Positions 43,776-52,376 of a stretch of 64,000 nucleotides of DNA are shown one piece after another (within the stretch, counting starts at the first letter, position 1; each line of letters starts with the position of its first letter). The position numbers and the translations under genes are program-made. The notes beneath the pieces are model-generated. The model saw nothing but the letters and a program-made list of their open reading frames with translations. It ran no database searches and was not told the origin of the DNA. The stretch covers positions 35,092-99,091 of the forward strand of contig JAYUKX010000167.1 of NCBI GenBank assembly GCA_043764095.1, read 5' to 3'. The DNA comes from M3007 sp043764095. Its GTDB lineage: Bacteria; Bacteroidota; Bacteroidia; Chitinophagales; Saprospiraceae.

Positions 43776-45011
43776 TTACTGTTCATCGGCCCGTTTTGAT
43801 TTTTCCCAAACTACCGATTGTTTGCCGCGTATAAGGCGGAAAAAGCCAGCGTACATAGCGTAATTCATGAGGCAAAAATAATATGGGACAAAGAATGCTT
43901 TAATTTTGAGTTGACGACGTTCTAGCACAAAACCAAGTAAAGCGCAGGTATAAAAGATAATTTGTAAGATAAAAAGAGTAGCATAAAATGTATTTCCTTT
44001 AAAAGCCAAGAATGCATTGGTCAAGAAAATAATCGGCAAAAATAGCGGTGCCAGTGTCCAACGCAAAACACGATGGGAAATATATTGAAAGGAGACCGTC
44101 CCATATTTGAAAAAATTAAGCAAAGGTGCTAGCCTTACCACTGCTTGCAATCCACCTGCGGCAATGCGCACTTTTCGCTTCATTTCCTCACTTACAGAGG
44201 CCGAAGACGACTCAACGGCATAAGCATCAGGCTCATAAGCTACGCGGTAGCCTTTTTGCGCAATACGCATGGTGAGGTGAAAATCTTCCACCAATGTATC
44301 TTGTGGTACGGCTTCATAAACCTCGGCTCGAAACGCAAAAAGTTCGCCAGCGGCACCAACAACAGTCCATAGTTCGGCATCCCATTTTTTGAGCAAACTT
44401 TCGTATTTCCAGTAAATACCTTCCCCTGCGGAGTTTGCAGCGTCTTTTTCGCCCATACGAATCCGTTTTTCGCCAGCTACAGCACCTACATTCGGGTCGT
44501 TAAAGTGGGTTACAATCTTTTCAATAGCCACCGAATTGAGTAATGTATTGGCATCGGTACTCAAGATAATGTGTTGATTATCAGGTATATTATCCCATTT
44601 CCCATATTGAAGCATAGCCCTATGAAATGCTGCAATTTTGCCGCGCCGTTCAGGTTGGTGTAAGATATGCCAAGTGGGACAATCTTTGATCCCCTCAAAT
44701 GTTGCCTTTGCGCGTTGTGGCGTATCATCCGAAGAGCCGTCGGTGACAAAAATAAAACGAATATGATTTGTGGGAAAATAAAGCCCCACCGAGTTCTTGA
44801 TTTTCTCAGCAATCCACCCGGATTCATTAAATGCGCATACGATAAATGTGACTTTGTGCTTAACCTGCGTCTCTTTAATGCTTAACGGGGACGGGTATAA
44901 AAAACGTTTGACCTTTACTAGACCAAACAATATTATACCATATCCTAGGTAAGCATAGCATACAACGACGATTCCAGTCCAAAGCAAAATAGATACAATA
45001 TTTCCCTGCAT
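43776..45011 (-). CDS. glycosyltransferase family 2, membrane-bound (hyaluronan/cellulose synthase-like)
   Basis: 411 residues. One N-terminal helix (ILLWTGIVVVCYAYLGYGIIL), then a GT-A domain: FIVCAFNESGWIAEKI, FVTDGSSDDT, LSTDANTLL (DxD-like), EDFHLTMRIAQKGYRV, then KRKVRIAAGGLQAV (R-x-R-x-x-G region) and three or four C-terminal helices. The layout fits processive GT2 enzymes that extend surface polysaccharides. It faces away from the receiver/sugar transferase genes, which together form a polysaccharide locus. Confidence 0.9.
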   Translation of the reverse strand: MQGNIVSILLWTGIVVVCYAYLGYGIILFGLVKVKRFLYPSPLSIKETQVKHKVTFIVCAFNESGWIAEKIKNSVGLYFPTNHIRFIFVTDGSSDDTPQRAKATFEGIKDCPTWHILHQPERRGKIAAFHRAMLQYGKWDNIPDNQHIILSTDANTLLNSVAIEKIVTHFNDPNVGAVAGEKRIRMGEKDAANSAGEGIYWKYESLLKKWDAELWTVVGAAGELFAFRAEVYEAVPQDTLVEDFHLTMRIAQKGYRVAYEPDAYAVESSSASVSEEMKRKVRIAAGGLQAVVRLAPLLNFFKYGTVSFQYISHRVLRWTLAPLFLPIIFLTNAFLAFKGNTFYATLFILQIIFYTCALLGFVLERRQLKIKAFFVPYYFCLMNYAMYAGFFRLIRGKQSVVWEKSKRADEQ

Positions 45012-45135
45012 AATTTTATCTTTTCATTGTCTTTTTTTGGAAGCGCAAATTTGGCAATAAAGTTGAAATTATAACAAAAAAAATTTTTTTTACCTTTTCT
45101 TGTAAAATTCATATTCTTTTTAAATATTAATCCTT

Positions 45136-45143
45136 TACCTTTG
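45136..45143 (+). promoter_or_regulatory. -7 box in the 45012-45584 gap
   Basis: TACCTTTG on the plus strand, followed by GCATC. It would give a roughly 430-base leader before the receiver gene at 45585. The gap is AT-rich; I see no gene in it that I would defend, nor a riboswitch I can name. Confidence 0.45.
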
Positions 45144-45584
45144 CATCTTGATATTAATCCACCCACAGCCCCCCTACGGCTGCCGATTTATTAAAAATTT
45201 AGAAAATTTTTAATCTCCCCCAGTTTTGGCACGATTTTTTCTTATTGATAATTAATTGTTTGAGACCTTTTTCAAAGCCTCAATGAGTAGTTATTTTTTA
45301 ATCCATACTTTTGCTAAGAAAGGTAGTGTTCCGCTATTTTCTTTTTCTTCGTGTTGCAATCAAACTCATCGTTGTTCTATTTATGCTTCCATTGAATTTA
45401 TAGTCAAATATTGCTACCGCAGTACGATTGGCTTGTTTAATGCTATTATACTAAGCGAAGTTAGGTTTTGTGCATAGACATATGGGATACCGTACGATTT
45501 TCATGTGCAAAGCCTACAGAGCAGACGTATATTCTGTTGTTATTTAAGTTTTACCGATTACATATTATACCGATTATTATTATT

Positions 45585-46004
45585 ATGAAGAAAAATGTAC
45601 TACTGATTGAACATCGAGATAACCTTAGACGAATATATGAGTCTATTTTATCGGATGAATTTACTGTCCTTACTGCCCGCAATAAAGTGGAGGCAAGTGG
45701 CTGGTTAAAACGAGGGAAAAAGCCTGATATTATTTTGGCAGACAATGACCAAAATATAAACAGCACTACGCCCGATTTTTTAAAATTCCTAAAAAATAGT
45801 GGTATGTATGCCGACATCCCGGTCATATTACTATCGCCAGCATCCCAAGGTATTCAGCAACCAGGAGTTTGGCACATTTCAACTCCAAGTAATTTATTGA
45901 ATCAAATTAAGGGCATCAACAAGGCACAAAGTTTGGACTATCCGATCGCTGTCCCGAGGGTGGCGCATGGTGATCATGTCTTGATCGAACCTGTTACTGT
46001 TTGA
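45585..46004 (+). CDS. stand-alone receiver-domain protein
   Basis: 139 residues from MKKNVLLIEHRDNLRRIY; residues upstream in frame are not conserved-looking. It has the beta-alpha pattern of a receiver with D53 (IILADNDQ) as possible phospho-site and SPASQG in place of the Thr switch. The first acidic pair is weak (IEHRD), and the usual KP motif is not clear. No output domain. It precedes the sugar transferase whose own N-terminus is receiver-like, suggesting shared control of polysaccharide synthesis. Confidence 0.7.
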   Translation: MKKNVLLIEHRDNLRRIYESILSDEFTVLTARNKVEASGWLKRGKKPDIILADNDQNINSTTPDFLKFLKNSGMYADIPVILLSPASQGIQQPGVWHISTPSNLLNQIKGINKAQSLDYPIAVPRVAHGDHVLIEPVTV

Positions 46005-46047
46005 ATTATTTAATCCTTCTCATGAATTTTATAACAAACTGGTAATT

Positions 46048-46140
46048 ATTTGATTCAGCGTACTTGTTTATATTTTATTGAATAACCAATGGCATCGAAG
46101 TCATAAGTTGAATAAAACGTAAACAAGTACCACATCAAAT
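46048..46140. repeat. long stem-loop between receiver and sugar transferase genes
   Basis: GTACTTGTTTATATTTTATT (46060-46079) plus GAA pairs with 46108-46130, 20 of 23 positions; flanking ATTTGAT and ATCAAAT extend it to 46048-46140. There is no U-run. It may be a mobile repeat or an RNA element in the leader of the next gene. Confidence 0.5.
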
Positions 46141-46164
46141 AGCCAGTTACCGCCATCCACAATT

Positions 46165-47289
46165 ATGGGAGCAACCGTTTACATACAATCAAATAAAGAT
46201 CAATTACTAGATATAGTTACAGATCAATTACAGGATATAGTACTTTTTATAGGAGTAGCAAATAGTATAAACCAAGTAATTGAACTGGAACATACAGATC
46301 AAATACCGTTTCGCTATCATTTAGTTACGAGTGCCGAATCTGCTATTGAATGGCTCGAAAGTCGCATAGAACACCCGATTATTGGCCGCACAGGTATTGT
46401 TTTTAACGCCAAATGGGCCGATGATAATCGCCTTAGGCTGTTAAATCAAATCAACCATCATCCCAGTTTTAGGCAAATGCCTGTTCTGGTTATTTCAGAA
46501 AGGATACATTGGGGTCTAGGCGAACAATACATTGCTGCAGGTGCCGACGATTATTTTATACAACCTATTGACAGCAATCGCTTAAAATTAGTGCTGAATT
46601 ATCACTGGGAAAATAAAGAAGAGGTGCTTGATACTGTTGAAGACTTGCCTATTTCTTCTACTAGATCAACGCGATATGGTGCCAAAAGCATAAAAAGATT
46701 GATTGATATCGTGGGCGCATTAGTAGCATTGATACTTTTTTCCCCGATTATGTTAATCACCGCAATTGCAATAAGGTTGGAGTCCAGAGGGCCCATTTTT
46801 TATTGTTCTAATCGAATCGGCGCGGGTTTCAAGAAATTTAAATTTTGGAAATTCAGATCTATGTACGCGGATGCAGATAAACGATTAAACGAATTAAAAA
46901 CATACAACCAATATGGTTCTGGTGCTACCTTCGTTAAGTTTAACAATGATCCACGCGTTACTAAGGTTGGGAAATTTATCCGAAAATACAGTATTGATGA
47001 ACTCCCACAGTTATTTAATGTTCTTAAAGGAGAAATGTCTTTGGTGGGTAATCGTCCGTTGCCCGTTTATGAGGCGGATCAATTAGTAACTGAAAATCAT
47101 GGTGCGCGTTTTTTAGCCCCCGCAGGATTAACTGGCTTATGGCAGGTATCAAAAAGAGGGCATTCAGATATGAGTACGGAAGAGCGAGTTGGCTTGGATG
47201 TACAGTATTCGGAAAAACACGATATGTTGACTGATTTTCGCATTTTGTTCAAAACATTGACAGCGTTTATCCAAAAAGAGAACGTTTGA
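46165..47289 (+). CDS. receiver-like domain fused to bacterial sugar transferase
   Basis: 374 residues. The N-terminal part (about 1-150) has receiver architecture (MPVLVISERIHWGLGEQYI, AAGADDYFIQPID), but the phospho-site strand reads GIVFNAKWADD, with Asn where Asp is expected. The C-terminal part (about 170-374) is a polyprenyl-phosphate hexose-1-phosphate transferase: one membrane re-entrant helix (LIDIVGALVALILFSPIML), KFKFWKFRSMYADAD, SIDELPQLFNVLKGEMSLVG and RPLP. It loads the first sugar on the lipid carrier for surface polysaccharide. A phosphorylation-independent receiver may act as a docking or inhibitory part. Confidence 0.9.
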   Translation: MGATVYIQSNKDQLLDIVTDQLQDIVLFIGVANSINQVIELEHTDQIPFRYHLVTSAESAIEWLESRIEHPIIGRTGIVFNAKWADDNRLRLLNQINHHPSFRQMPVLVISERIHWGLGEQYIAAGADDYFIQPIDSNRLKLVLNYHWENKEEVLDTVEDLPISSTRSTRYGAKSIKRLIDIVGALVALILFSPIMLITAIAIRLESRGPIFYCSNRIGAGFKKFKFWKFRSMYADADKRLNELKTYNQYGSGATFVKFNNDPRVTKVGKFIRKYSIDELPQLFNVLKGEMSLVGNRPLPVYEADQLVTENHGARFLAPAGLTGLWQVSKRGHSDMSTEERVGLDVQYSEKHDMLTDFRILFKTLTAFIQKENV

Positions 47290-47304
47290 ATATAATAATT
47301 AAAA

Positions 47305-48243
47305 GTGGCACTACCCCTCGTTTCAGTAATTACGGTCAATTATAATCAGACAGAAGTAACTTGTTCAATGCTAAAAAGCATAAGGGAGCAAGGTTTTCGC
47401 GATCTGGAGGTTATTGTTGTGGATAATGCAAGTAAGGAAAACCCCGAAGCGTATCTGAAGCAGCACTTCCCTGAAGTTACGTTTATTCGCAGTTCAAAAA
47501 ATCTCGGCTTTGCCGGAGGAAATAATTTGGGTATCGATGCCGCTAGGGGTCGATACCTTTTTTTTATTAATAATGATACCGAACTAACTTATTTTTGTAT
47601 CGACCGCTTGGTCAGTTTTTATGAAACCCAGCCTGATTGTGGTGCATTAAGCCCTTTAATTTGTTATTTTAATGAGGATAGCACAAGTGGCGAAAGAATT
47701 CAGTATGCAGGAATGACGCCAATATCCCCTATTACGGCTCGAAATAGGATTCTCGGCGAACGAGAAATGGATGCCGGACAGTTTCTTGTACCTGAACGCA
47801 CTGCTTATGCCCACGGTGCTGCAATGATGGTATCGAGAGAAGTGTTAGAAAAAGTAGGGCCGATGGATGAGCAATTCTTTTTGTATTACGAAGAATTAGA
47901 TTGGTGTGAGCGGATGAGAAAAGCAGGGCTTTCTATTTGGATAAATCCTACGGCACGTATCCATCATAAGGAAAGTGCTACAGTTGGCGTAAATAGTCCA
48001 CTTAAAACTTATTTTATTCACCGAAACCGAATGTTATTTGTGCTGAGAAATTACCCGCGTACAAAAGTAGCATTTTATTTTTATATGTGGTATATTGTAT
48101 TGCCCAAACAACTAATAAAATATGGATTAAAATTAGATTTTCAAAGTTTTAAAGCGGTTTGGAAGGCAATGATATGGCACTTTTTTGGCATTTCCAATAA
48201 ATTCGAAAATCTAGTACCTGTAGCACCACCTAAACAACCATAA
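47305..48243 (+). CDS. glycosyltransferase family 2 (rhamnosyltransferase-like)
   Basis: 312 residues with a GTG start (MALPLVSVITVNYNQ); no ATG lies near the family opening. Motifs are SVITVNYNQTE, VVDNASKE, NLGFAGGNNLGI and FFINNDTEL (DxD-like), then YAHGAAMMVSREVLEKVG and EELDWCERMRKAGL. This is the WcaA/rhamnosyltransferase-like form with a C-terminal amphipathic region and no processive signature. It follows the sugar transferase by 15 bases, so it is likely to add the next sugar to the lipid-linked intermediate. Confidence 0.9.
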   Translation: MALPLVSVITVNYNQTEVTCSMLKSIREQGFRDLEVIVVDNASKENPEAYLKQHFPEVTFIRSSKNLGFAGGNNLGIDAARGRYLFFINNDTELTYFCIDRLVSFYETQPDCGALSPLICYFNEDSTSGERIQYAGMTPISPITARNRILGEREMDAGQFLVPERTAYAHGAAMMVSREVLEKVGPMDEQFFLYYEELDWCERMRKAGLSIWINPTARIHHKESATVGVNSPLKTYFIHRNRMLFVLRNYPRTKVAFYFYMWYIVLPKQLIKYGLKLDFQSFKAVWKAMIWHFFGISNKFENLVPVAPPKQP

Positions 48244-48278
48244 AAGTTCTTATTGGTCTATTCTGTAATCGAAATTCT

Positions 48279-48600
48279 ATGTTAATATATAACGTAACCA
48301 TTACTCTTGATGCCGATATTGATTGAGCAAGATTGGCTACAATGGATGAAAGAAATCCATGTCCCCGATGTAATGATGACAGGTATGTTTGTCTCTTACC
48401 GAATTGGGCGATTGCTTAGCCACGAGCATACCGAATCTGAAATATATACTGTCCAATACCTAGCAAAAGATATGGCGCATCTACAACGCTACTTAGAGGA
48501 ATTTGCCGCTGAATTACAAAAAGCGACCAAATTACGCTATGAAGGGAAGTATGCAGTGTTCAGAACAGTGATGGAATTGGTAGATCACAACGAGAAATAA
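48279..48600 (+). pseudogene. DUF4286-like gene with 4-base frameshift
   Basis: ATG 48279 gives MLIYNVTITLDADID and a TGA at 48324. The next frame resumes as IEQDWLQWMKEIHVPD, MMTGMFVSYRIGRLL and ends ELVDHNEK at 48600. Joined they match a whole small DUF4286 protein (about 105 residues). The break lies in ATTGATTG, where one ATTG is extra. The downstream part could still be made from ATG 48310 (MPILIEQDWL) but would lack the first strand. It may be a true mutation or a sequencing/assembly error. Confidence 0.75.
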
Positions 48601-48695
48601 TTTTTTACAAAAAAATAACAACAAGATACATTCATAACTACCGTTATTTGCATCTTAAGACTGAGTATGATAATACTAGAAAAACATAACACATT

Positions 48696-49652
48696 TTGAA
48701 AGTTACCGACCATTTTATTAAGGCAAAAGGCAAAACACTGATCTCTTTTGAAGTTCTACCCCCCCTCAAAGGTGGCGGTATGCAAGCAATATTTAAGGCA
48801 TTGGACGGATTGATGGAGTTTAAACCTCCATTTATTGATGTTACGTACCACAGAGAAGAGTTTTTGTACAAAAAAAGGCCCTCCGGATATTACGAAAAAA
48901 CAGCGATTCGCAAACGTCCGGGCACTGTAGGGATTTGCGCGGCTATCATGAATCGATATGGCGTAGATGCTGTTCCGCACCTCATTTGCGGCGGGTTTTC
49001 AATTGAAGAAACTGAAAACGCTCTAATTGACCTCAATTTTTTAGGGATAAATAATGTGCTTGCGCTCAGGGGCGACCCACGTCAGTTCGAAGATAAATTT
49101 ATTCCCGAAGATGATGGTCACAAATTCGCAGTGGACTTAGTGAAGCAGATTGAAGAAATGAACAAAGGCCAATACTTGGATACGAGCATTACCAATGGAG
49201 AACCAACAGAGTTTTGTATTGGTATTGCAGGCTATCCAGAAAAGCACTTTGAATCCCCTAATATAGCATCCGATCTTCATTTTACTAAGGCCAAGGTGGA
49301 AGCCGGGGCACACTATATTGTGACTCAAATGTTTTTTGACAATGCAAAATACTTTGAATACGTGGAAAAATGCCGTGCGACAGGTATTGAAGTGCCTATT
49401 ATTCCGGGGTTAAAACCACTGACAAAAAAGTACCAATTGAGCGCTATTCCAAGAAAGTTTTTTATCAATATGCCCGAAGAACTTGTAAAGGCAATTGTGC
49501 ATGCCAAAGACGATGCCGAAGTAAAACAAGTGGGGATTGAGTGGTGTATTCAGCAGTCAAAAGAATTAAAAGCAGCGGGCGTTCCTTGTATGCATTATTA
49601 TACTATGGGTGACAACGAAACCATTAAGCAAATCGTTCAGGCAGTGATATAA
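48696..49652 (+). CDS. metF: methylenetetrahydrofolate reductase [NAD(P)H]
   Basis: 318-residue flavoprotein reducing 5,10-methylene-THF to 5-methyl-THF for methionine synthesis. A TTG start gives the family opening MKVTDHFIKAKGKTLISFE, which no ATG would. Visible are the catalytic Glu in SFEVLPP, the FIDVTYHRE strand, VPHLICGGFS, NNVLALRGDPR, and TQMFFDNAKYFEY. The extra insertion after HREE (KKRPSGYYEKTAIRKRPG) is, as I recall, typical of Bacteroidota MetF. Stand-alone. Confidence 0.95.
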   Translation: MKVTDHFIKAKGKTLISFEVLPPLKGGGMQAIFKALDGLMEFKPPFIDVTYHREEFLYKKRPSGYYEKTAIRKRPGTVGICAAIMNRYGVDAVPHLICGGFSIEETENALIDLNFLGINNVLALRGDPRQFEDKFIPEDDGHKFAVDLVKQIEEMNKGQYLDTSITNGEPTEFCIGIAGYPEKHFESPNIASDLHFTKAKVEAGAHYIVTQMFFDNAKYFEYVEKCRATGIEVPIIPGLKPLTKKYQLSAIPRKFFINMPEELVKAIVHAKDDAEVKQVGIEWCIQQSKELKAAGVPCMHYYTMGDNETIKQIVQAVI

Positions 49653-49802
49653 ATTAAATCTTTGTTAGTATTAACCCTATATAGTTAATTTTTGATTAAA
49701 AAAGTTAGATCTTTAATATTTTTTACCTTTTTTTGCGTCTGAATTACAAAACTGCATTGCAATTTTATTTCCCTTTGTCAAACAAATTTTATTTTTTAAA
49801 CA

Positions 49803-51488
49803 ATGACTAAATTAGCGAAAAGCGTCCTCTATGTACTATTGAGTGTAGTACTCTTCCACCAGGCTGCATGGGCACAGACTCAAGACCAAGGTTTTGAAGC
49901 AATGCTTATGGAAAAATGGGATAATGCTATCACCATTTATTCCTCTATGGTCAAAGCCGATAATACAGACCAAAATGCGTGGCTTACGCTGAGCAATGCT
50001 TACTTGGCTAAAGGTCAAAAAGATAAGGCAATGGAGGCTCTCTCAACGGGCTTTACCGCAAAACCTGATGGCCCATTGGCTTTCGTGTGTAATGCACGCA
50101 CACTTTTACTGCAAAACAAATCAGCAGAAGCAGACGAACAGTTCCAACGCGCTTTTAAAAAGGGGAAAAAAGACCCTAATGCACTACGCCAAATTGCGGA
50201 GTCTTATCTGTTTTATATCGCTCCAAGCGACAGGAAACCCAACCTTACCCGGGCTAATGAGCTATTCAAGCAAGCGATTGAAGTAAACCCAAAAGACTAC
50301 CAAACATTGATGTCGGCCGGATATGCTTTCCGTGAGCAAGGTGATGGTGGCGAAGCTGCGCGTCAGTTTGAGTTTGCTTCTAACTACAAACCAAAAAGCC
50401 CATTGCCTTTTTATATGTTGGCAACCGTGTATAAAGCAGGTCGCTTGAACGAGCGTTTTATTAAAAACTTGGATCAAGCTATCGCTTTGGATAATAATTA
50501 TACACCTGCACTGCGCTTAAAAGCGGATTATTATTACAATGTCCGTAAGTTTGAAAAAGCGAAAGATGCCTACAAAGAACTGCTCGAGAAAGGTAAAGAC
50601 TTGGTTATCGAGGACGAAATGGCGTATGCAAATACCCTGTTCCTTACAAAAGATTATAAAGGTTGTACCGACTTGGTAGAAAAAATCATTTCTAAAGACG
50701 GTTCTAAGAACTACTTACGCCGCCTGTTGGGTTATAGCTACTACGAAAATGGCGAATATGTAAAAGGGCAAGCGATCATGGATGAATATTTCAAAATCGT
50801 TGTTCCTGAAAAAGTACTTGCAAGCGATTACGTTTACCAAGGCCGCTTGTTGCTCAAAGGTAAAAATGATACCCTTGGTGCTATTAAGTACCTTGGTTTG
50901 GCGATCGATAAAGATACTGCTGAGTGGCCTTTGAACGAAGAAATGGGTAATTTGCTCTATGCAAAAAAAGACTATTGCGGTGCAGCACGAGTATATCAAG
51001 TATGGATCGACTCTTTAAAAACAGAAGCTAAATCCAAAGATTACTATAAACTTGGAACATGCTATCAGTACTGTAAGTCCGATTCTATGCGTTACCAAAA
51101 AGCACTCGCTGCCTATATTAAGGTGACAGAGATGAGTCCGAAAGCAGGTCTTGGCTGGCTATACGCGGCAAAAGCAGCTAATTATTTGGATATTGACCCT
51201 ACGGTACAAACATCAGAAGCAGAAATTGCTACTTTTGGTAAAGCAAAACCATATTGGGATAAATACATCGAGGTAGCAGGTGGTGATGTGGAAAAGAATA
51301 AAGCTAACTTAATTAGTGCCTATTCTTATATTATGTACTACCACTATGTACGCAAAGAAGATGCCCTAGCACGGGAATTTATCGCTAAATTATTGGCTAT
51401 TGACCCTGCAAATGCAACAGCACTTGGCATGAGAGATAATATGGACGGCGTGGCCCCCATTCCCCCTGCTGGCGGCAAAAATAAATAA
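49803..51488 (+). CDS. periplasmic TPR-repeat protein
   Basis: 561 residues with signal peptide (LAKSVLYVLLSVVLFHQAAWAQ) and at least nine TPR or TPR-like units along the whole length (for example WDNAITIYSSMVKADNTDQ, QTLMSAGYAFREQGDGGEAA, PLNEEMGNLLYAKKDYCGAA). It ends in a Pro/Gly tail (PIPPAGGKNK). No enzyme motif. Likely an envelope scaffold; partner unknown. Strong terminator directly downstream. Confidence 0.8.
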   Translation: MTKLAKSVLYVLLSVVLFHQAAWAQTQDQGFEAMLMEKWDNAITIYSSMVKADNTDQNAWLTLSNAYLAKGQKDKAMEALSTGFTAKPDGPLAFVCNARTLLLQNKSAEADEQFQRAFKKGKKDPNALRQIAESYLFYIAPSDRKPNLTRANELFKQAIEVNPKDYQTLMSAGYAFREQGDGGEAARQFEFASNYKPKSPLPFYMLATVYKAGRLNERFIKNLDQAIALDNNYTPALRLKADYYYNVRKFEKAKDAYKELLEKGKDLVIEDEMAYANTLFLTKDYKGCTDLVEKIISKDGSKNYLRRLLGYSYYENGEYVKGQAIMDEYFKIVVPEKVLASDYVYQGRLLLKGKNDTLGAIKYLGLAIDKDTAEWPLNEEMGNLLYAKKDYCGAARVYQVWIDSLKTEAKSKDYYKLGTCYQYCKSDSMRYQKALAAYIKVTEMSPKAGLGWLYAAKAANYLDIDPTVQTSEAEIATFGKAKPYWDKYIEVAGGDVEKNKANLISAYSYIMYYHYVRKEDALAREFIAKLLAIDPANATALGMRDNMDGVAPIPPAGGKNK

Positions 51489-51522
51489 TTGTAAAACATT
51501 TGCCTTGAGGTAGGTGTTTATT

Positions 51523-51560
51523 ACGGGCTATACTAATTTCGATTAGTATAGCCCGTTTTT
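51523..51560 (+). terminator. rho-independent terminator with TTCG loop
   Basis: ACGGGCTATACTAAT (51523-51537), TTCG loop, exact inverse (51542-51556) and five T. It lies 35 bases after the TPR stop. Confidence 0.92.
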
Positions 51561-51584
51561 AATTTAATAGATCCTTTTCAAGCC

Positions 51585-52301
51585 ATGCCCACTATTTGGT
51601 ACGATACGCCCATTACACGGACGGAGCAAATTGCCCCTAATGTTCGTCGTTTTTGGCTGCAAAACCCTGGTATTTCCTTTAGCGCAGGGCAGTTCATTAC
51701 GATGGATTTACCCATTGGAGATAAACGATTGCAGCGTTGGCGGAGTTATTCCATTGCCAGTGCGCCTTCCGATGGAGGAGATTTGGAACTGTGTATTGTA
51801 CGCAGTGCCGATGGATTGGGTACTTCCTATTTATTCGATAGTTGTGAAGTGGGTACAAGTATCCGTTGGAAAGGCCCAGATGGTGCTTTTATCTTGCCCG
51901 AAATGCTGGATAAGGATTTGGTCATGATCTGTACTGGAACTGGTATTGCACCATTTAGGAGTATGTTGCGTGAAATGGTACACCTAAAAGTTCCACACCG
52001 AAAAGTGCATTTGATTTTTGGCTGTCGCACAACAGAAGAACTACTCTACCGAACAGAAATGGAGCAATTGGCCAAAAGTATCCCTAATTTTGAATACGAT
52101 ATTGTATTATCGCGCCAACCCGATTGGGCGGGTTACCAAGGCTATGTACACCAAATTTACCAAGAAAAATATGCAATTGCTCGACCAAATGTCAAGTTTA
52201 TGATTTGTGGTTGGAGCAAAATGATCGATGATGCCGTTGCCCATTTGATCGTAGATCTGGGGTATGAGCGCGGGCAGGTGGTATATGAGTTATACGGTTA
52301 G
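51585..52301 (+). CDS. ferredoxin/flavodoxin-NADP+ reductase-like FAD enzyme
   Basis: 238 residues, two domains. The FAD-binding barrel (about 1-95) has the RxYS motif RWRSYSIASAP and the NAD(P) domain has GTGIAPFRSMLREMV (near 125) and FMICGWSKMIDDAV near the end. Transfers electrons between NAD(P)H and a small carrier. No [2Fe-2S] domain is fused. It follows a strong terminator, so it must have its own promoter, which I could not locate. Confidence 0.88.
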   Translation: MPTIWYDTPITRTEQIAPNVRRFWLQNPGISFSAGQFITMDLPIGDKRLQRWRSYSIASAPSDGGDLELCIVRSADGLGTSYLFDSCEVGTSIRWKGPDGAFILPEMLDKDLVMICTGTGIAPFRSMLREMVHLKVPHRKVHLIFGCRTTEELLYRTEMEQLAKSIPNFEYDIVLSRQPDWAGYQGYVHQIYQEKYAIARPNVKFMICGWSKMIDDAVAHLIVDLGYERGQVVYELYG

Positions 52302-52310
52302 TCCTTGCGA

Positions 52311-52376
52311 TTAAAAACGAACGCCCAACAGCAAAGTATGTTGCAAATACATATCGTTTATGCCTTCACTTCTTTT
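52311..52376 (-). pseudogene. possible C-terminal tail of an outer-membrane barrel gene
   Basis: Minus-strand residues DKRSEGINDMYLQHTLLLGVRF then a stop. The alternating pattern ending in Phe is that of a last barrel strand. It abuts the HMG-CoA reductase stop in a different frame. Short enough to be chance. Confidence 0.3.

Noticed and set aside
45256..45477. 73-residue plus-strand frame in the leader of the receiver gene
   Set aside because: Cys/Phe/Ser-rich with no family features, typical of a chance frame in AT-rich DNA.
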